The position numbers and the translations under genes are program-made. Of a stretch of DNA of 36,541 bases, positions 5,672 through 14,940 are shown in pieces. The stretch is taken from positions 1 to 36,541 of the forward strand of contig JAFWBJ010000029.1 of assembly GCA_017507145.1 (NCBI GenBank), in the 5' to 3' direction. This DNA is from Clostridia bacterium (GTDB taxonomy: Bacteria; Bacillota; Clostridia; Oscillospirales; CAG-272). Positions within the stretch are counted from its first letter, which is position 1. Each line of letters starts with the position of its first letter. The notes under the pieces are model-generated. The model searched no databases. It was not told the DNA's origin and saw nothing but the letters and a program-made list of their open reading frames with translations.

Positions 5672-7954
5672 ATGGCTAATCTGGTCATTTTGGAGTCCCC
5701 GAACAAGGTGGGGACCGTCAAGAGCTATCTGGGATCAAACTATAAAGTGATCGCATCGGTCGGTCACATCCGCGACCTGCCCAAGAGCACGCTTGGCGTC
5801 GATATAGAAAACGATTTCGCCCCGCATTATATCAACATTCGCGGCAAGGGCGATCTGATCAAGTCGCTCAAGAAAGAGGTCAAGCACGCAAACAAGGTTT
5901 TCCTTGCAACCGACCCTGACCGTGAGGGCGAGGCGATTGCATGGCATCTGGTCAATGCGCTGAACATCCCCGAGGAGAAGATCTACCGCGCGACCTTTAA
6001 CGCGGTGACCAAAACCGAGGTCAAGGCGGGCATCAAGAATCCGCGCAAGATCGATATGAATCTGGTCAACGCTCAGCAGGCGCGCCGGATCCTGGACCGT
6101 ATCGTGGGCTATAAGCTCTCGCCCTTCCTGTGGAAGACGGTCAAGAGCGGACTCTCTGCCGGCCGTGTACAGTCGGTGGCGACCCGCGTCATTGTCGACC
6201 GCGAGGCCGAGATCCGCGCATTTGTGCCCGAAGAGTATTGGACCATTGATGTCGGTCTCGGCTCGGGCGAGCGTCAGGTCAGTGCCCGCTTCTGGGGCAA
6301 TGCTGAAGGAAAACTCAAGCTGTCAGGTGAGGCGGAGGCCAATGCCGTGGTGACTGCGGCCGGCGCTGCCCCCTTTACAGTCAGCAGCATCAAGCGCGCT
6401 GTCCGTCACAAGACCCCGATGCCCCCCTTCATCACTTCCACCCTGCAGCAGGAAGCATGGCGCAAGCTGGGCTTCCAGTCCCAGCGCATCATGCGTGTTG
6501 CGCAGGAGCTGTACGAGGGCATCAACCTCGGTCCGGAGTTCGGCGGTGTGCAGGGTCTGATCACCTACATGCGTACCGACTCGCTGCGTGTCGCTCCCGA
6601 GGCGCAGGAGGCCGCCCGTGCTTTCATCGGTGAGAAATATGGCGATAAGTATGTGCCGGAAACGGCCCGTGTCTATAAGTCTCGCTCGGGCGCACAGGAT
6701 GCGCACGAGGCCATTCGTCCCGCCCGCATCGATATTGAACCGCAGAGGATCAAAAAGAGTCTGACACAGGACCAGTTCAAGCTGTACAAGCTGATCTGGG
6801 AGCGCTTTATCGCCAGCCAGATGGCGTCTGCCGAGCTGAACACCATCACGGCAGATTTCCTGTCGGCCGGTGGGTATATCTTCCGTACCTCGGGCTATAC
6901 CGTGAAGTTCCAGGGCTACATGGCTGTCTATGAAGCCAGCGAGGAGGAAGATCCCACGCAGGGCGACGAGCAGCGCGGACTCCGCCTGCCCGACATCGCC
7001 GAGGGTGAGCAGATGCAGCTGACCGAGATCAAGCCCCAGCAGCATTTCACTGAGCCGCCCCCCCGCTACAACGAGGGTTCTCTGGTCAAATTCTTGGAGG
7101 AGAAGGGCATTGGCCGTCCGGCAACCTACGCCCAGATCATCTCCACCATCATCAGCCGTGATTACGTCAGCCGCGAGGGAAAGGCCCTGGCACCGACGCC
7201 GCTGGGTGAGCTGACGACCAAAATCATGAAGGAAAAATTCCCGGACATCGTTGACTGCCAGTTTACCGCCAACATGGAAACCGACCTGGACGATATCGAA
7301 AAAGGCGAGGAGCCTATGCTGAACGTTCTGCGCGATTTCTGGGCGGAGTTTGAACCTCGACTCACGGCCGCGCAGGAAACGATGGAGAAGGAAACTATCG
7401 AACTGCCTGTCGAGGAGACCGACCTGATCTGCGACAAGTGCGGCGCGAAGATGATTGTCAAAAACGGGCGCTACGGCAAGTTTGCTGCCTGCCCGAATTA
7501 TCCGCAATGCAAGAATACCAAGCCGCTCGGCGGCGATAAGGTCGAGACCGAGAAGCCGGTGATTGCCGACTTCAAGTGCGAGCTGTGCGGTGCCGATATG
7601 GTCCTGCGTACCGGCCGCTACGGCAGCTTCTATGCCTGCTCGCGCTACCCTGAGTGCAAGCACACCAAGCAGCGTACCAAGGAGCTTGACGTTGCCTGCC
7701 CCAAGTGCGGCGCCAAACTGGTGACCAAGTACGGCCGCGGCCGCACGGTCTTCTACTCCTGCGAGCGCTATCCCGAATGTGATTTCTCGTCCTGGGATCT
7801 GCCCACGGCCGAAAAATGTCCCGACTGCGGCGGCATGCTCTTCCGCAAGAAGGGAAAGAATCAGTTGATCTGCCACGACAAGGCCTGCGGCTATAAGCGG
7901 GACATCGAGCCCACGCCCGAACCTCCCGCCGAAAGTGAGGCCGAGCATGAATAA
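5672..7954 (+). CDS. topA: DNA topoisomerase I (type IA)
   Basis: Relaxes negative supercoils by cutting and passing single strands through a transient 5'-phosphotyrosine bond. The 760-residue protein has the TOPRIM domain with catalytic Glu8 (LVILESPNK) and the metal-binding motif [13 protein letters not shown] (about 82-94). The active-site tyrosine is Y299 in LITYMRTDS. At the C-terminus are four zinc ribbons: three full CxxC...CxxxxxC modules (from about residues 585, 635 and 675) and a final CPDCGG...CHDKACG module ending near 745. Four ribbons is within the Bacillota range. It overlaps trmFO by 8 nt, so the two are translationally coupled. Confidence 0.98.
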   Translation: MANLVILESPNKVGTVKSYLGSNYKVIASVGHIRDLPKSTLGVDIENDFAPHYINIRGKGDLIKSLKKEVKHANKVFLATDPDREGEAIAWHLVNALNIPEEKIYRATFNAVTKTEVKAGIKNPRKIDMNLVNAQQARRILDRIVGYKLSPFLWKTVKSGLSAGRVQSVATRVIVDREAEIRAFVPEEYWTIDVGLGSGERQVSARFWGNAEGKLKLSGEAEANAVVTAAGAAPFTVSSIKRAVRHKTPMPPFITSTLQQEAWRKLGFQSQRIMRVAQELYEGINLGPEFGGVQGLITYMRTDSLRVAPEAQEAARAFIGEKYGDKYVPETARVYKSRSGAQDAHEAIRPARIDIEPQRIKKSLTQDQFKLYKLIWERFIASQMASAELNTITADFLSAGGYIFRTSGYTVKFQGYMAVYEASEEEDPTQGDEQRGLRLPDIAEGEQMQLTEIKPQQHFTEPPPRYNEGSLVKFLEEKGIGRPATYAQIISTIISRDYVSREGKALAPTPLGELTTKIMKEKFPDIVDCQFTANMETDLDDIEKGEEPMLNVLRDFWAEFEPRLTAAQETMEKETIELPVEETDLICDKCGAKMIVKNGRYGKFAACPNYPQCKNTKPLGGDKVETEKPVIADFKCELCGADMVLRTGRYGSFYACSRYPECKHTKQRTKELDVACPKCGAKLVTKYGRGRTVFYSCERYPECDFSSWDLPTAEKCPDCGGMLFRKKGKNQLICHDKACGYKRDIEPTPEPPAESEAEHE

Positions 7955-9263
7955 GGCGCGCGTCATCGGCGCAGGGCTGGCCGGCTGTGAGGCCGCCTGG
8001 CAGCTGGCCGAGCGCGGCATCGCGGTCGATCTGTATGAGATGAAGCCCCGCAAAATGACGCCGGCCCACCGCAGTCCCGGCTTTGCTGAGCTGGTCTGCT
8101 CCAACTCGCTGCGCTCCGACCGCACCACCAACGGTGTCGGTCTGCTCAAAGAGGAACTTCGCCGGATGGGATCGCTGATCCTGACGGCGGCCGATGCGAC
8201 CCGCGTGCCGGCCGGCTCGGCGCTGGCCGTTGACCGCGATTGCTTCTCGGCTTATGTAACCGGTAAAATCCGCAGCCACCCCAACATCACGGTGATCGAG
8301 GAGGAGGTCACGGCACTGCCTGAGGACGGTGTGACGGTCGTTGCCACCGGTCCGCTGACGGCCGAGCCGCTGGCTGACCGCATCGCTGCGCTGATCGGCG
8401 GCAAACAGCTGCATTTTTACGATGCTGCCGCCCCCATTGTCGATGCATCCAGCGTCAACATGGACATCGCTTATTTCGCCTCGCGCTATGACAAGGGCGA
8501 CGCCGATTACCTCAACTGTCCCATGACGGAAGAGCAGTACAACGCCTTCTATGAGGCGCTGATCACGGCCGAGGCGGCCGAGCTGCACGACTTCGATCGG
8601 GCAGAACTGAAGGTTTTTGAGGGCTGTATGCCGGTTGAGATCATGGCCGCGCGGGGGCGTGAGACCCTTTGCTACGGCCCGCTCAAGCCGGTCGGCCTGC
8701 GCGACCCGCGCACCGGTCGGGAGGCATACGCAGTCGTCCAGCTGCGCCGCGAAAATGCCGAGGGGACGATGTATAACCTCGTCGGGTTCCAAACCCACCT
8801 GCGCTTCTCCGAGCAGCAGCGTGTCTTCCGCATGATCCCGGGTCTTGAGAATGCAGAGTTCCTGCGCTACGGTGTCATGCACCGCAATACCTACCTCAAT
8901 TCGCCCGGCCTGCTTGACGCATCCTATGCCCTGCGCCGGCGGCCCGACCTCTTCTTCGCCGGCCAGATGACCGGTGTTGAGGGCTATATTGAATCGACGG
9001 CATCCGGCTTTGTTGCCGGTGTCAATGCCGCACGGCAGATCTTGGGCGGGGAAGCGCTGATCTTCCCTCGCACCACGATGATCGGCGCGATGGCGGCCTA
9101 TGTCAGCGAGGGCGGCATGACCGGCAATTTCCAGCCGATGAACGCCAATTTCGGCATTCTCGAACCCCTGCCTGCCCGGGTCAAGGGCGGAAAAATTGCA
9201 AAATATGAGGTGATGGCGGCGCGCGCGCTGGAAGCCATCGCCGCGATCGATACGGGGCGCTGA
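7947..9263 (+). CDS. trmFO: Folate-dependent tRNA (uracil-54-C5)-methyltransferase TrmFO
   Basis: A flavoprotein that makes 5-methyluridine at position 54 of tRNA, using methylenetetrahydrofolate as carbon donor and reduced FAD. The 438-residue product starts with the FAD dinucleotide-binding motif [16 protein letters not shown] (6-21). Both cysteine regions typical of the family are present: [10 protein letters not shown] (49-58) and [15 protein letters not shown] (from about 226). The ATG at 7947, preceded by GTGAGG with correct spacing, is preferred over the GTG at 7935 because homologues begin with the short basic run before the glycine motif. The gene overlaps topA. Its stop codon is the loop of an 11-bp hairpin. 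Confidence 0.96.
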   Translation: MNKARVIGAGLAGCEAAWQLAERGIAVDLYEMKPRKMTPAHRSPGFAELVCSNSLRSDRTTNGVGLLKEELRRMGSLILTAADATRVPAGSALAVDRDCFSAYVTGKIRSHPNITVIEEEVTALPEDGVTVVATGPLTAEPLADRIAALIGGKQLHFYDAAAPIVDASSVNMDIAYFASRYDKGDADYLNCPMTEEQYNAFYEALITAEAAELHDFDRAELKVFEGCMPVEIMAARGRETLCYGPLKPVGLRDPRTGREAYAVVQLRRENAEGTMYNLVGFQTHLRFSEQQRVFRMIPGLENAEFLRYGVMHRNTYLNSPGLLDASYALRRRPDLFFAGQMTGVEGYIESTASGFVAGVNAARQILGGEALIFPRTTMIGAMAAYVSEGGMTGNFQPMNANFGILEPLPARVKGGKIAKYEVMAARALEAIAAIDTGR

Positions 9264-9274
9264 GCGCCCCGTAT
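9250..9274 (+). repeat. Hairpin with the trmFO stop codon as its loop
   Basis: ATACGGGGCGC (9250-9260), TGA (9261-9263) and GCGCCCCGTAT (9264-9274) form a perfect 11-bp inverted repeat whose 3-nt centre is exactly the stop codon. There is no T-run after it, so it is a poor terminator. It could stabilise the upstream message or affect ribosome release. Confidence 0.6.
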
Positions 9275-9282
9275 ACCCGCGC

Positions 9283-9340
9283 GCAAAAGCATTGATGAAG
9301 CAGACGGAGAGTTCTCCCCCTTCTTCATGAAGGCTTTTGC
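9283..9340 (+). promoter_or_regulatory. Imperfect long hairpin before plsX
   Basis: GCAAAAGC (9283-9290) pairs with GCTTTTGC (9333-9340), and ATGAAG (9295-9300) with CTTCAT (9323-9328). Between the two stems is a small internal loop with two A-T pairs; a GGAG/CTCC pair sits near the apex. The hairpin ends 28 nt before the plsX start. It does not match the Bacillus FapR operator. A leader RNA structure is the simplest reading; function unknown. Confidence 0.4.
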
Positions 9341-9368
9341 GGCAATTCATTTGAACGGAGAGAAAACC

Positions 9369-10412
9369 ATGCGCATAATTGTTGATGTAATGGGCGGAGA
9401 TAACGCTCCGCACGAACTGGTCAAGGGTGTCGTCGAAGCCGCGGAGCGCTATACGGCCAACTACATTCTGGTCGGAGACAAGCCGGCCATCGAGGCGATT
9501 GCTGCCGCCGAGGGCTATGACCTTTCCCGCTTTGAAATCGTCCACACCGAGCAGGTTATCACGATGGAGGATGACCCTATTTCGGTCGTCCGTGCGAAGA
9601 GCGATTCGTCGATGAGCCGCGGCCTGCATCTGCTGGCCGAAGGGCAGGGCGATGCCTTTGTCAGCGCCGGCAATACCGGTGCACTTTTCACCGGCGCGAC
9701 GCTGATCGTCCGCAAAATTAAGGGAATTCAGCGCGCGGCCATTGCCAGCGTGCTTCCGCTGGAGAACCCGGTTCTCCTGCTTGATTCGGGGGCAAACCTG
9801 ACCGTTACGCCTGACCAGCTGGTTCAGTTCGGCATGATGGGCTCGATCTATATGCAGAACCTCTTCAATCTGTCCGCACCCCGCGTCGGCCTGCTCAACA
9901 ACGGTGCCGAGGCCTGCAAGGGCACCCCGCTGCAGGTTGAGACCTACCAGAAGCTGCTGGCTGATGAGACCATCAATTTCGTGGGCAACATCGAGGGCAA
10001 CCGCGTTCCGCGCAATGTCTGCGATGTGCTCGTGACCGATGGCTTCTCGGGTAATATTGTGCTGAAATATACCGAGGGGATGGGCAAGCTGATGCTCGGC
10101 ACCCTCAAGGGCCTCTTTAAGGCCAATGCTGTCTCGATGATGTCGGCTCTGCTGGTGAAGAAGGGCCTGGGCAGCATCAAGGAGCGTTTTGATGCCAGCA
10201 ACTACGGCGGCGCACCCTTCCTTGGCATCTCCCGTCCGGTCATCAAGTCGCACGGCAGTTCCAAGGCCAAGGAGTTCCGCAATGCCATTCATCAGGCCAT
10301 CGAGTACGTCAATACCGGCGTAACTTATGATATCGCACGCGCCCTTGCCGATGCGAAGGAAAAGAAGGCCGAGGCGGCATCCGCAGAAGGGAAGGATGGA
10401 GAAAATGGCTGA
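9369..10412 (+). CDS. plsX: Phosphate acyltransferase PlsX
   Basis: PlsX converts acyl-ACP to acyl-phosphate, the donor used by PlsY in the first step of phospholipid synthesis; it is a peripheral membrane enzyme. The 347-residue product begins MRIIVDVMGGDNAPHELVKG, as is characteristic. It contains SAGNTGALFTGA, VGLLNNGAEACKGTP and a C-terminal DVLVTDGFSGNIVLKYTEG. The ATG at 9369 follows a CGGAG ribosome-binding site. An upstream in-frame ATG at 9327 would add 14 residues without family support and lies within the hairpin. The last 20 residues are charged (AKEKKAEAAS). The gene overlaps rnc by 8 nt, leaving no room for acpP, which lies between plsX and rnc in many Bacillota. Confidence 0.97.
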   Translation: MRIIVDVMGGDNAPHELVKGVVEAAERYTANYILVGDKPAIEAIAAAEGYDLSRFEIVHTEQVITMEDDPISVVRAKSDSSMSRGLHLLAEGQGDAFVSAGNTGALFTGATLIVRKIKGIQRAAIASVLPLENPVLLLDSGANLTVTPDQLVQFGMMGSIYMQNLFNLSAPRVGLLNNGAEACKGTPLQVETYQKLLADETINFVGNIEGNRVPRNVCDVLVTDGFSGNIVLKYTEGMGKLMLGTLKGLFKANAVSMMSALLVKKGLGSIKERFDASNYGGAPFLGISRPVIKSHGSSKAKEFRNAIHQAIEYVNTGVTYDIARALADAKEKKAEAASAEGKDGENG

Positions 10413-11148
10413 GCTGCATGCAGATAAACTGCCGCGTCCGCTGGCCGAGCTTGAGCAGACGTTGGGCTACACCTTCCGCGACCGTTCGCTGCTTGAGGTG
10501 GCCATGACCCATTCCTCCTACGCCAATGAGATGAAGGGGAAGGGCGTAATTCTCACCTGCAACGAGCGGCTGGAGTTTTTGGGCGATTCGGTCCTGTCGA
10601 TCATTGCCAGCGAATATCTCTATTCGCACTACACGCAGCGTCCCGAGGGCGATCTGACCCGGATGCGCGCCGAGATTGTCTGTGAGCGTGCCCTCTCGGG
10701 CTATGCCATGCAGATTCACCTGGGCGAATACCTCTTCCTTGGCCGCGGTGAGGAGAAAAACCAGGGGCGTACGCGCCGTTCCATTCTGGCTGATGCCTTT
10801 GAGGCCTTGCTGGCTTCCGTCTATCTCGACGCCGGTGCGGCGGGCAAGAAAACCGTCAGCCGCTTCCTGCTTCCTTTCCTGATTGACGAGCTGGCAACGC
10901 TGGGCGGGCACATCCAGGATGACAAAACCCTGCTGCAGCAGATTGTTCAGCAGGTGGAGGGGGAACTGTTGGAATACGTCACGGTTGCCGAAAGCGGGCC
11001 GGATCACCGCAAGTCCTTTGTGGTCGAGGCCCGGCTGAACAGCAACGTCATCGGCCGCGGCGAGGGTTCCTCCAAGCGCGAAGCGGAGCAGCGTGCGGCA
11101 CGCCAGGCACTGGTTCTCTTCGGTGCGATGAACCGCGAAACCGAATAA
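10405..11148 (+). CDS. rnc: Ribonuclease III
   Basis: Cleaves double-stranded RNA in rRNA precursors and structured mRNAs. The 247-residue product has the RNase III signature NERLEFLGDSVLS (53-65) with catalytic Glu57 and Asp61, then the second acidic pair in ADAFEALLASVYLD (about 130-143). The C-terminal double-stranded RNA-binding domain begins DDKTLLQQIVQQ (about 172) and ends in the KREAEQRAARQAL helix. The start could be 10405 or the in-frame ATG three codons earlier (10396). Either overlaps the end of plsX, so translation is coupled. A terminator follows, so rnc closes the transcription unit that includes dprA-topA-trmFO-plsX. Confidence 0.97.
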   Translation: MAELHADKLPRPLAELEQTLGYTFRDRSLLEVAMTHSSYANEMKGKGVILTCNERLEFLGDSVLSIIASEYLYSHYTQRPEGDLTRMRAEIVCERALSGYAMQIHLGEYLFLGRGEEKNQGRTRRSILADAFEALLASVYLDAGAAGKKTVSRFLLPFLIDELATLGGHIQDDKTLLQQIVQQVEGELLEYVTVAESGPDHRKSFVVEARLNSNVIGRGEGSSKREAEQRAARQALVLFGAMNRETE

Positions 11149-11162
11149 TTGTGAAAAAAACG

Positions 11163-11203
11163 TCCCTGCGGTCCTCCGCAGGGATATTTCTTTGATTTTT
11201 TTT
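11163..11203 (+). terminator. Intrinsic terminator after rnc
   Basis: TCCCTGCGG (11163-11171), loop TCCT and CCGCAGGGA (11176-11184) make a perfect 9-bp stem. The following stretch is T-rich: TATTTCTTTGA and then eight Ts. It separates rnc from smc. Confidence 0.85.
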
Positions 11204-11233
11204 GAAAAAAGATTGGGAAAATGCGAAAAATGA

Positions 11234-11262
11234 TTGAAATCGACACACTTTTCCGGTATAAT
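11234..11262 (+). promoter_or_regulatory. Sigma-A promoter of smc-ftsY
   Basis: -35 TTGAAA (11234-11239), 17-bp spacer, perfect -10 TATAAT (11257-11262). The likely start is near 11269, about 40 nt before the smc TTG start codon. Together with the terminator just upstream it makes smc the head of a new transcription unit. Confidence 0.85.
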
Positions 11263-11310
11263 ATAAGGATAGTATATGTGTAGAATCAAACGGAAGGAGG
11301 AGCGCGACCC

Positions 11311-14300
11311 TTGTATTTGAAATCCTTGGAGCTGCATGGCTTCAAATCCTTTCCTGACAAAACCGTTCTGACCTTTGAGCGTGGGGCGACTGTGATCGTC
11401 GGCCCTAACGGCAGCGGAAAATCGAACCTTTCAGACGCGATGCGCTGGGTGCTGGGCGAGATCTCGTCCAAGAGCATCCGCGGCACCAAGATGGAGGATG
11501 TTATCTTTGGCGGTGCTGATGGGCGCAGACCGATGGGCTTTGCCGAAGTCTCGGTGACCTTTGACAATACCGGCGACAACGGCCGCTTGGAGAGTCCTTA
11601 TGATGAGGTAACGGTCACCCGCCGCTACTATCGCGCGGGGGAGAGCGAATACTTTATCAACCGCAAGGCATGCCGCCTGCGCGATATCTATGAGCTGTTC
11701 ATGAACACCGGTGTCGGCCGTGACGGCTATTCCATCATCGGGCAGGGCAAGATCGCCGAGATGATCTCGCGCAAGAGCGACGAGCGCCGCAGTATTTTTG
11801 AGGATGCATCGGGCATTGCCCGCTTCCGTTACAAAAAGTCGGAAGCCGAGCGCCGTCTTGCCTCGACCGAGGACAATATGCTGCGCGTCAATGACATTCT
11901 CTCCGAGTTGGAGGGCCGCGTCGGTCCGCTCGAGAAGGAAGCCGCCCGCGCCAAGAAATATCTGGAACTGTATGAGGAGAAAAAGCGCGCTGACGTGTCG
12001 CTTTGGCTCTATGATACCGAGCGTCTGCGCGACGAGGTGGCCCAGGCGGAAAATCAGGTTCGCCTGTCGACCATGGAACTGCAGACGGTCGAGGATACCA
12101 TCGCTTCGCTGGAAGCGCAGGATGAAAAGCTTTTTGAAGCCGCACAGTCGAATAAAATGGCCTCCGAGCAGCTGCTGCGTGAGATTCGCGAGCAGACGGG
12201 GGCCAACCATGAGCTCGATGCCGCACTCCGCGTGGCCGAGAACAATCGCTACCACACCGGCGAGTTGATCGCGGCAGCCGAGGAGAGTGCCGCGGCGGCC
12301 GAGCGTGCCATCTCTGCCGAGCGTGAAGCCCGCGAGGGACAGACGGCGCAGATCGCTTCGCTGACCGAACAGTTGACGGCCGAGCGCACCAAGCGGGATG
12401 GGATCATCGCGCGCCAGGCTGAAGCTGTCGAGAGGAGGGGGCGTCTGGCGGCCATCCTTGATGAAGCACTGGGCAAGCTGCGCGCTGCCGAGCAGGAGCA
12501 GATGGATGCCCGCGTCCGCATCTCGGTGCTGGAAGGCAAACGCGCATCGGACAGTGACAAAAATGCCACCATGCAGGGCGACCTCAGCTCGCTGGAGAAA
12601 ACGGCCGCCATACTGGAAGAGAACTGCACCGCCGCCCGTGCGACGGTTGCCGACTACCGCACGGCGCTTGACGAGCTCGATGCAGAGATCAGCGAGCTGG
12701 AAGAGAAGATCGCCGCTGATACCCGCGAGCGCCGCGAAGCGCTCGATCGCGCCAATCAGCTGGGCCTGCGCCGCGATTCGCTGCAGCAGCGGGCGGACAA
12801 CCTGCGCCGGATGGAGGAGCACTTTGAAGGCTACTCGGGCAGTGTCCGCTATGTGATGAGTCAGTACGAGCAGGGCAAGATCACCCTGCCCGGAGGGGCT
12901 GCCTGCGGGAAGATCCACGGCCCGCTTGCCGGTCTGATTTCGGTTGAGCAGAAGTATATTACCGCCATCGAAACGGCGCTGGGCGCCAATTTGCAGAATA
13001 TTGTGGTGGAGGATGAGGATACCGCCAAGGCTGCTATCTATGCGCTCAAGCGCGGCAATGCCGGCCGGGCGACCTTCTATCCCATCACCTCCATGCGTCC
13101 GTCTCAGCCGACCGAGGAGCTGCGTGCTGCCGCCGGCTTTGCGGGCTACATCGGCACGGCAGACAGCATTGTGGGGTCTGATGCGCGCTATCGCGGCGTG
13201 CTGTCCTCGCTGCTCGGCCGCACGGTCATCTTTGATCATATCGATCACGCCACCGCGATGGCGAAGTCTACCCGCTACCGTGTGCGTGCCGTCACGCTTG
13301 ACGGCCAGCAGATCAATGTGGGCGGCTCCTTTACCGGCGGTTCGGCCAAGCGGGACAGCGGTATTCTCAGCCGCGCCGCCGAGATCGAGCAGCTGAGCGC
13401 CGAGCATAAGAAGGCCGCCGCCAATGCCGATGCCGCACAGGCTGAGCTGAAGAAGATCGACCGCACCCTCGCCGACAGCGGGCGTGCGCGTGACGACGCT
13501 GCGGAGCGCCGCCGTCTGATCGGTACGATGTCGGCCGCCGAGCAGGCCAGACTTGACCAGCTCGAGGCGAAGCGGGATGCAAACCAGACCCTGATTGATA
13601 AGATTTATTCCGATTTCGAACAGCAGGGCGAGCTGCGCCGGCAGTATGAGGAAGAGATCGCCGCTCTGGGGGCAGAACTGACCGCCGCCGAGCAGCGCAT
13701 GGCAGAACTGTCCGCCTTCCGTGCCGAGCGCGAGATTGAGCGCAATGCCGCCGACGACGAAGTCACCGCTCTGGGCGAGGAAATCACGGCCCTGCACATC
13801 CGCATCAGCGAGATCGAGAAGGATATCGAGACTGCTGCCACCCTGCGGGAGTCGATCGATGGGCGCATCGCGGCCCAGCGTGAGGCCAAGCAGGCCGCAC
13901 AGGCCCGTATTGCCGAACTGAAGCAGACCGAACAGGATACCGACGCGGCCATCGCGGCCAACCGCGAGGAAGCCGCGCTGGGCGAGGCCCGTCTGGCCGA
14001 GCTGAACGCCAAGCGCGCCGAAGTTGAGGCCGGAAGCCTGGAATTCGAGCGCCGCCAGAGTGAGCTGCGTATCCGCCTGCGCGAGCAGAATAACCAAAAA
14101 GAGCTGATTGTCCGCGCTCATACTAAGAACGAAAACAAACTCATCGGCCTGCGTGAGACCCAGGATAAGCTCTCTTCCCGCCTCTGGGATGACTACGAGC
14201 TGACCCGCGCCGGCGCTATTGAGCTGGGCTATCCGGCGGTTACCGAAGAAAACCGCGCCGCAGTTGTCGGGGTGCAGACCGAGAGCCGAAACAAGCTCAG

Positions 14301-14940
14301 AGCGCTGGGCAGTGTCAACGTCGGCGCCATCGAGGAGTTTGCTGAGGTCAAGCAGCGCTATGACTATCTCTCCGGCCAACTGAACGACCTGCGTGAGGCC
14401 AAGGCCGATCTCGAGGACGTCATTGCTAAGCTGGAAGTGGAGATGCGCACGGCATTCCTGGCTTCCTTTGATGCCATCAACCGCAATTTCAACCGCGTCT
14501 TTGCCGAACTCTTCGGCGGCGGCAGTGCTTCGCTGGAGCTGACCGATCCCGACGATCCGCTGACCTCGGGCATCGAGATCAAGGCGGCGCCCCCCGGCAA
14601 GGTGATCAAAAACCTTATGCAGCTCTCTGGCGGCGAGCAGTCCTTTATTGGCGTTGCACTCTTCTTCGCTATCCTGCAGGTCAACCCGACTCCCTTCTGC
14701 ATCCTCGACGAGATCGAGGCCGCGCTGGACGAGGTTAACGTCGCGCGCCTGGCCGAGTACATCAAGCGCTATGCCGGCGACACGCAGTTTATCATGATCA
14801 CCCATCGCCGCGGCACCATGGAGGTCGCCGACTGCCTGTATGGCGTGACCATGCCCGAGCGCGGCATCTCCAAGGTGCTGACGCTCAACATCGAAGACAT
14901 TGAGAAAAAAGGAGAAGACTGGGATGGCATTTTTGGATAA
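11311..14940 (+). CDS. smc: Chromosome segregation protein SMC
   Basis: An ATPase that, with ScpA and ScpB, compacts and separates chromosomes. The 1209-residue protein has the classic order. The N-terminal ATP-binding half carries Walker A GPNGSGKSN (31-39). Two long coiled coils, rich in Glu, Ala, Arg and Gln (about 165-500 and 690-1020), flank the hinge (about 505-680, including ITAIETALGANLQNIVVED). The C-terminal half has the signature LSGGEQ (about 1105-1110) and Walker B CILDEIEAALDEVNVARL (from about 1130). The start is TTG at 11311, 10 nt after AAGGAGG; the next residues LKSLELHGFKSF match the family start. The gene overlaps ftsY by 17 nt. Confidence 0.98.
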   Translation: MYLKSLELHGFKSFPDKTVLTFERGATVIVGPNGSGKSNLSDAMRWVLGEISSKSIRGTKMEDVIFGGADGRRPMGFAEVSVTFDNTGDNGRLESPYDEVTVTRRYYRAGESEYFINRKACRLRDIYELFMNTGVGRDGYSIIGQGKIAEMISRKSDERRSIFEDASGIARFRYKKSEAERRLASTEDNMLRVNDILSELEGRVGPLEKEAARAKKYLELYEEKKRADVSLWLYDTERLRDEVAQAENQVRLSTMELQTVEDTIASLEAQDEKLFEAAQSNKMASEQLLREIREQTGANHELDAALRVAENNRYHTGELIAAAEESAAAAERAISAEREAREGQTAQIASLTEQLTAERTKRDGIIARQAEAVERRGRLAAILDEALGKLRAAEQEQMDARVRISVLEGKRASDSDKNATMQGDLSSLEKTAAILEENCTAARATVADYRTALDELDAEISELEEKIAADTRERREALDRANQLGLRRDSLQQRADNLRRMEEHFEGYSGSVRYVMSQYEQGKITLPGGAACGKIHGPLAGLISVEQKYITAIETALGANLQNIVVEDEDTAKAAIYALKRGNAGRATFYPITSMRPSQPTEELRAAAGFAGYIGTADSIVGSDARYRGVLSSLLGRTVIFDHIDHATAMAKSTRYRVRAVTLDGQQINVGGSFTGGSAKRDSGILSRAAEIEQLSAEHKKAAANADAAQAELKKIDRTLADSGRARDDAAERRRLIGTMSAAEQARLDQLEAKRDANQTLIDKIYSDFEQQGELRRQYEEEIAALGAELTAAEQRMAELSAFRAEREIERNAADDEVTALGEEITALHIRISEIEKDIETAATLRESIDGRIAAQREAKQAAQARIAELKQTEQDTDAAIAANREEAALGEARLAELNAKRAEVEAGSLEFERRQSELRIRLREQNNQKELIVRAHTKNENKLIGLRETQDKLSSRLWDDYELTRAGAIELGYPAVTEENRAAVVGVQTESRNKLRALGSVNVGAIEEFAEVKQRYDYLSGQLNDLREAKADLEDVIAKLEVEMRTAFLASFDAINRNFNRVFAELFGGGSASLELTDPDDPLTSGIEIKAAPPGKVIKNLMQLSGGEQSFIGVALFFAILQVNPTPFCILDEIEAALDEVNVARLAEYIKRYAGDTQFIMITHRRGTMEVADCLYGVTMPERGISKVLTLNIEDIEKKGEDWDGIFG

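Noticed and set aside
7572..10292. Open frame of 906 codons on the minus strand opposite topA, trmFO and plsX
   Set aside because: Spans three well-identified genes in antisense; composition is that of a shadow frame.
10390..10415. A hidden acpP between plsX and rnc
   Set aside because: The two genes overlap, so there is no space; no Asp-Ser-Leu carrier motif is encoded there in any frame.
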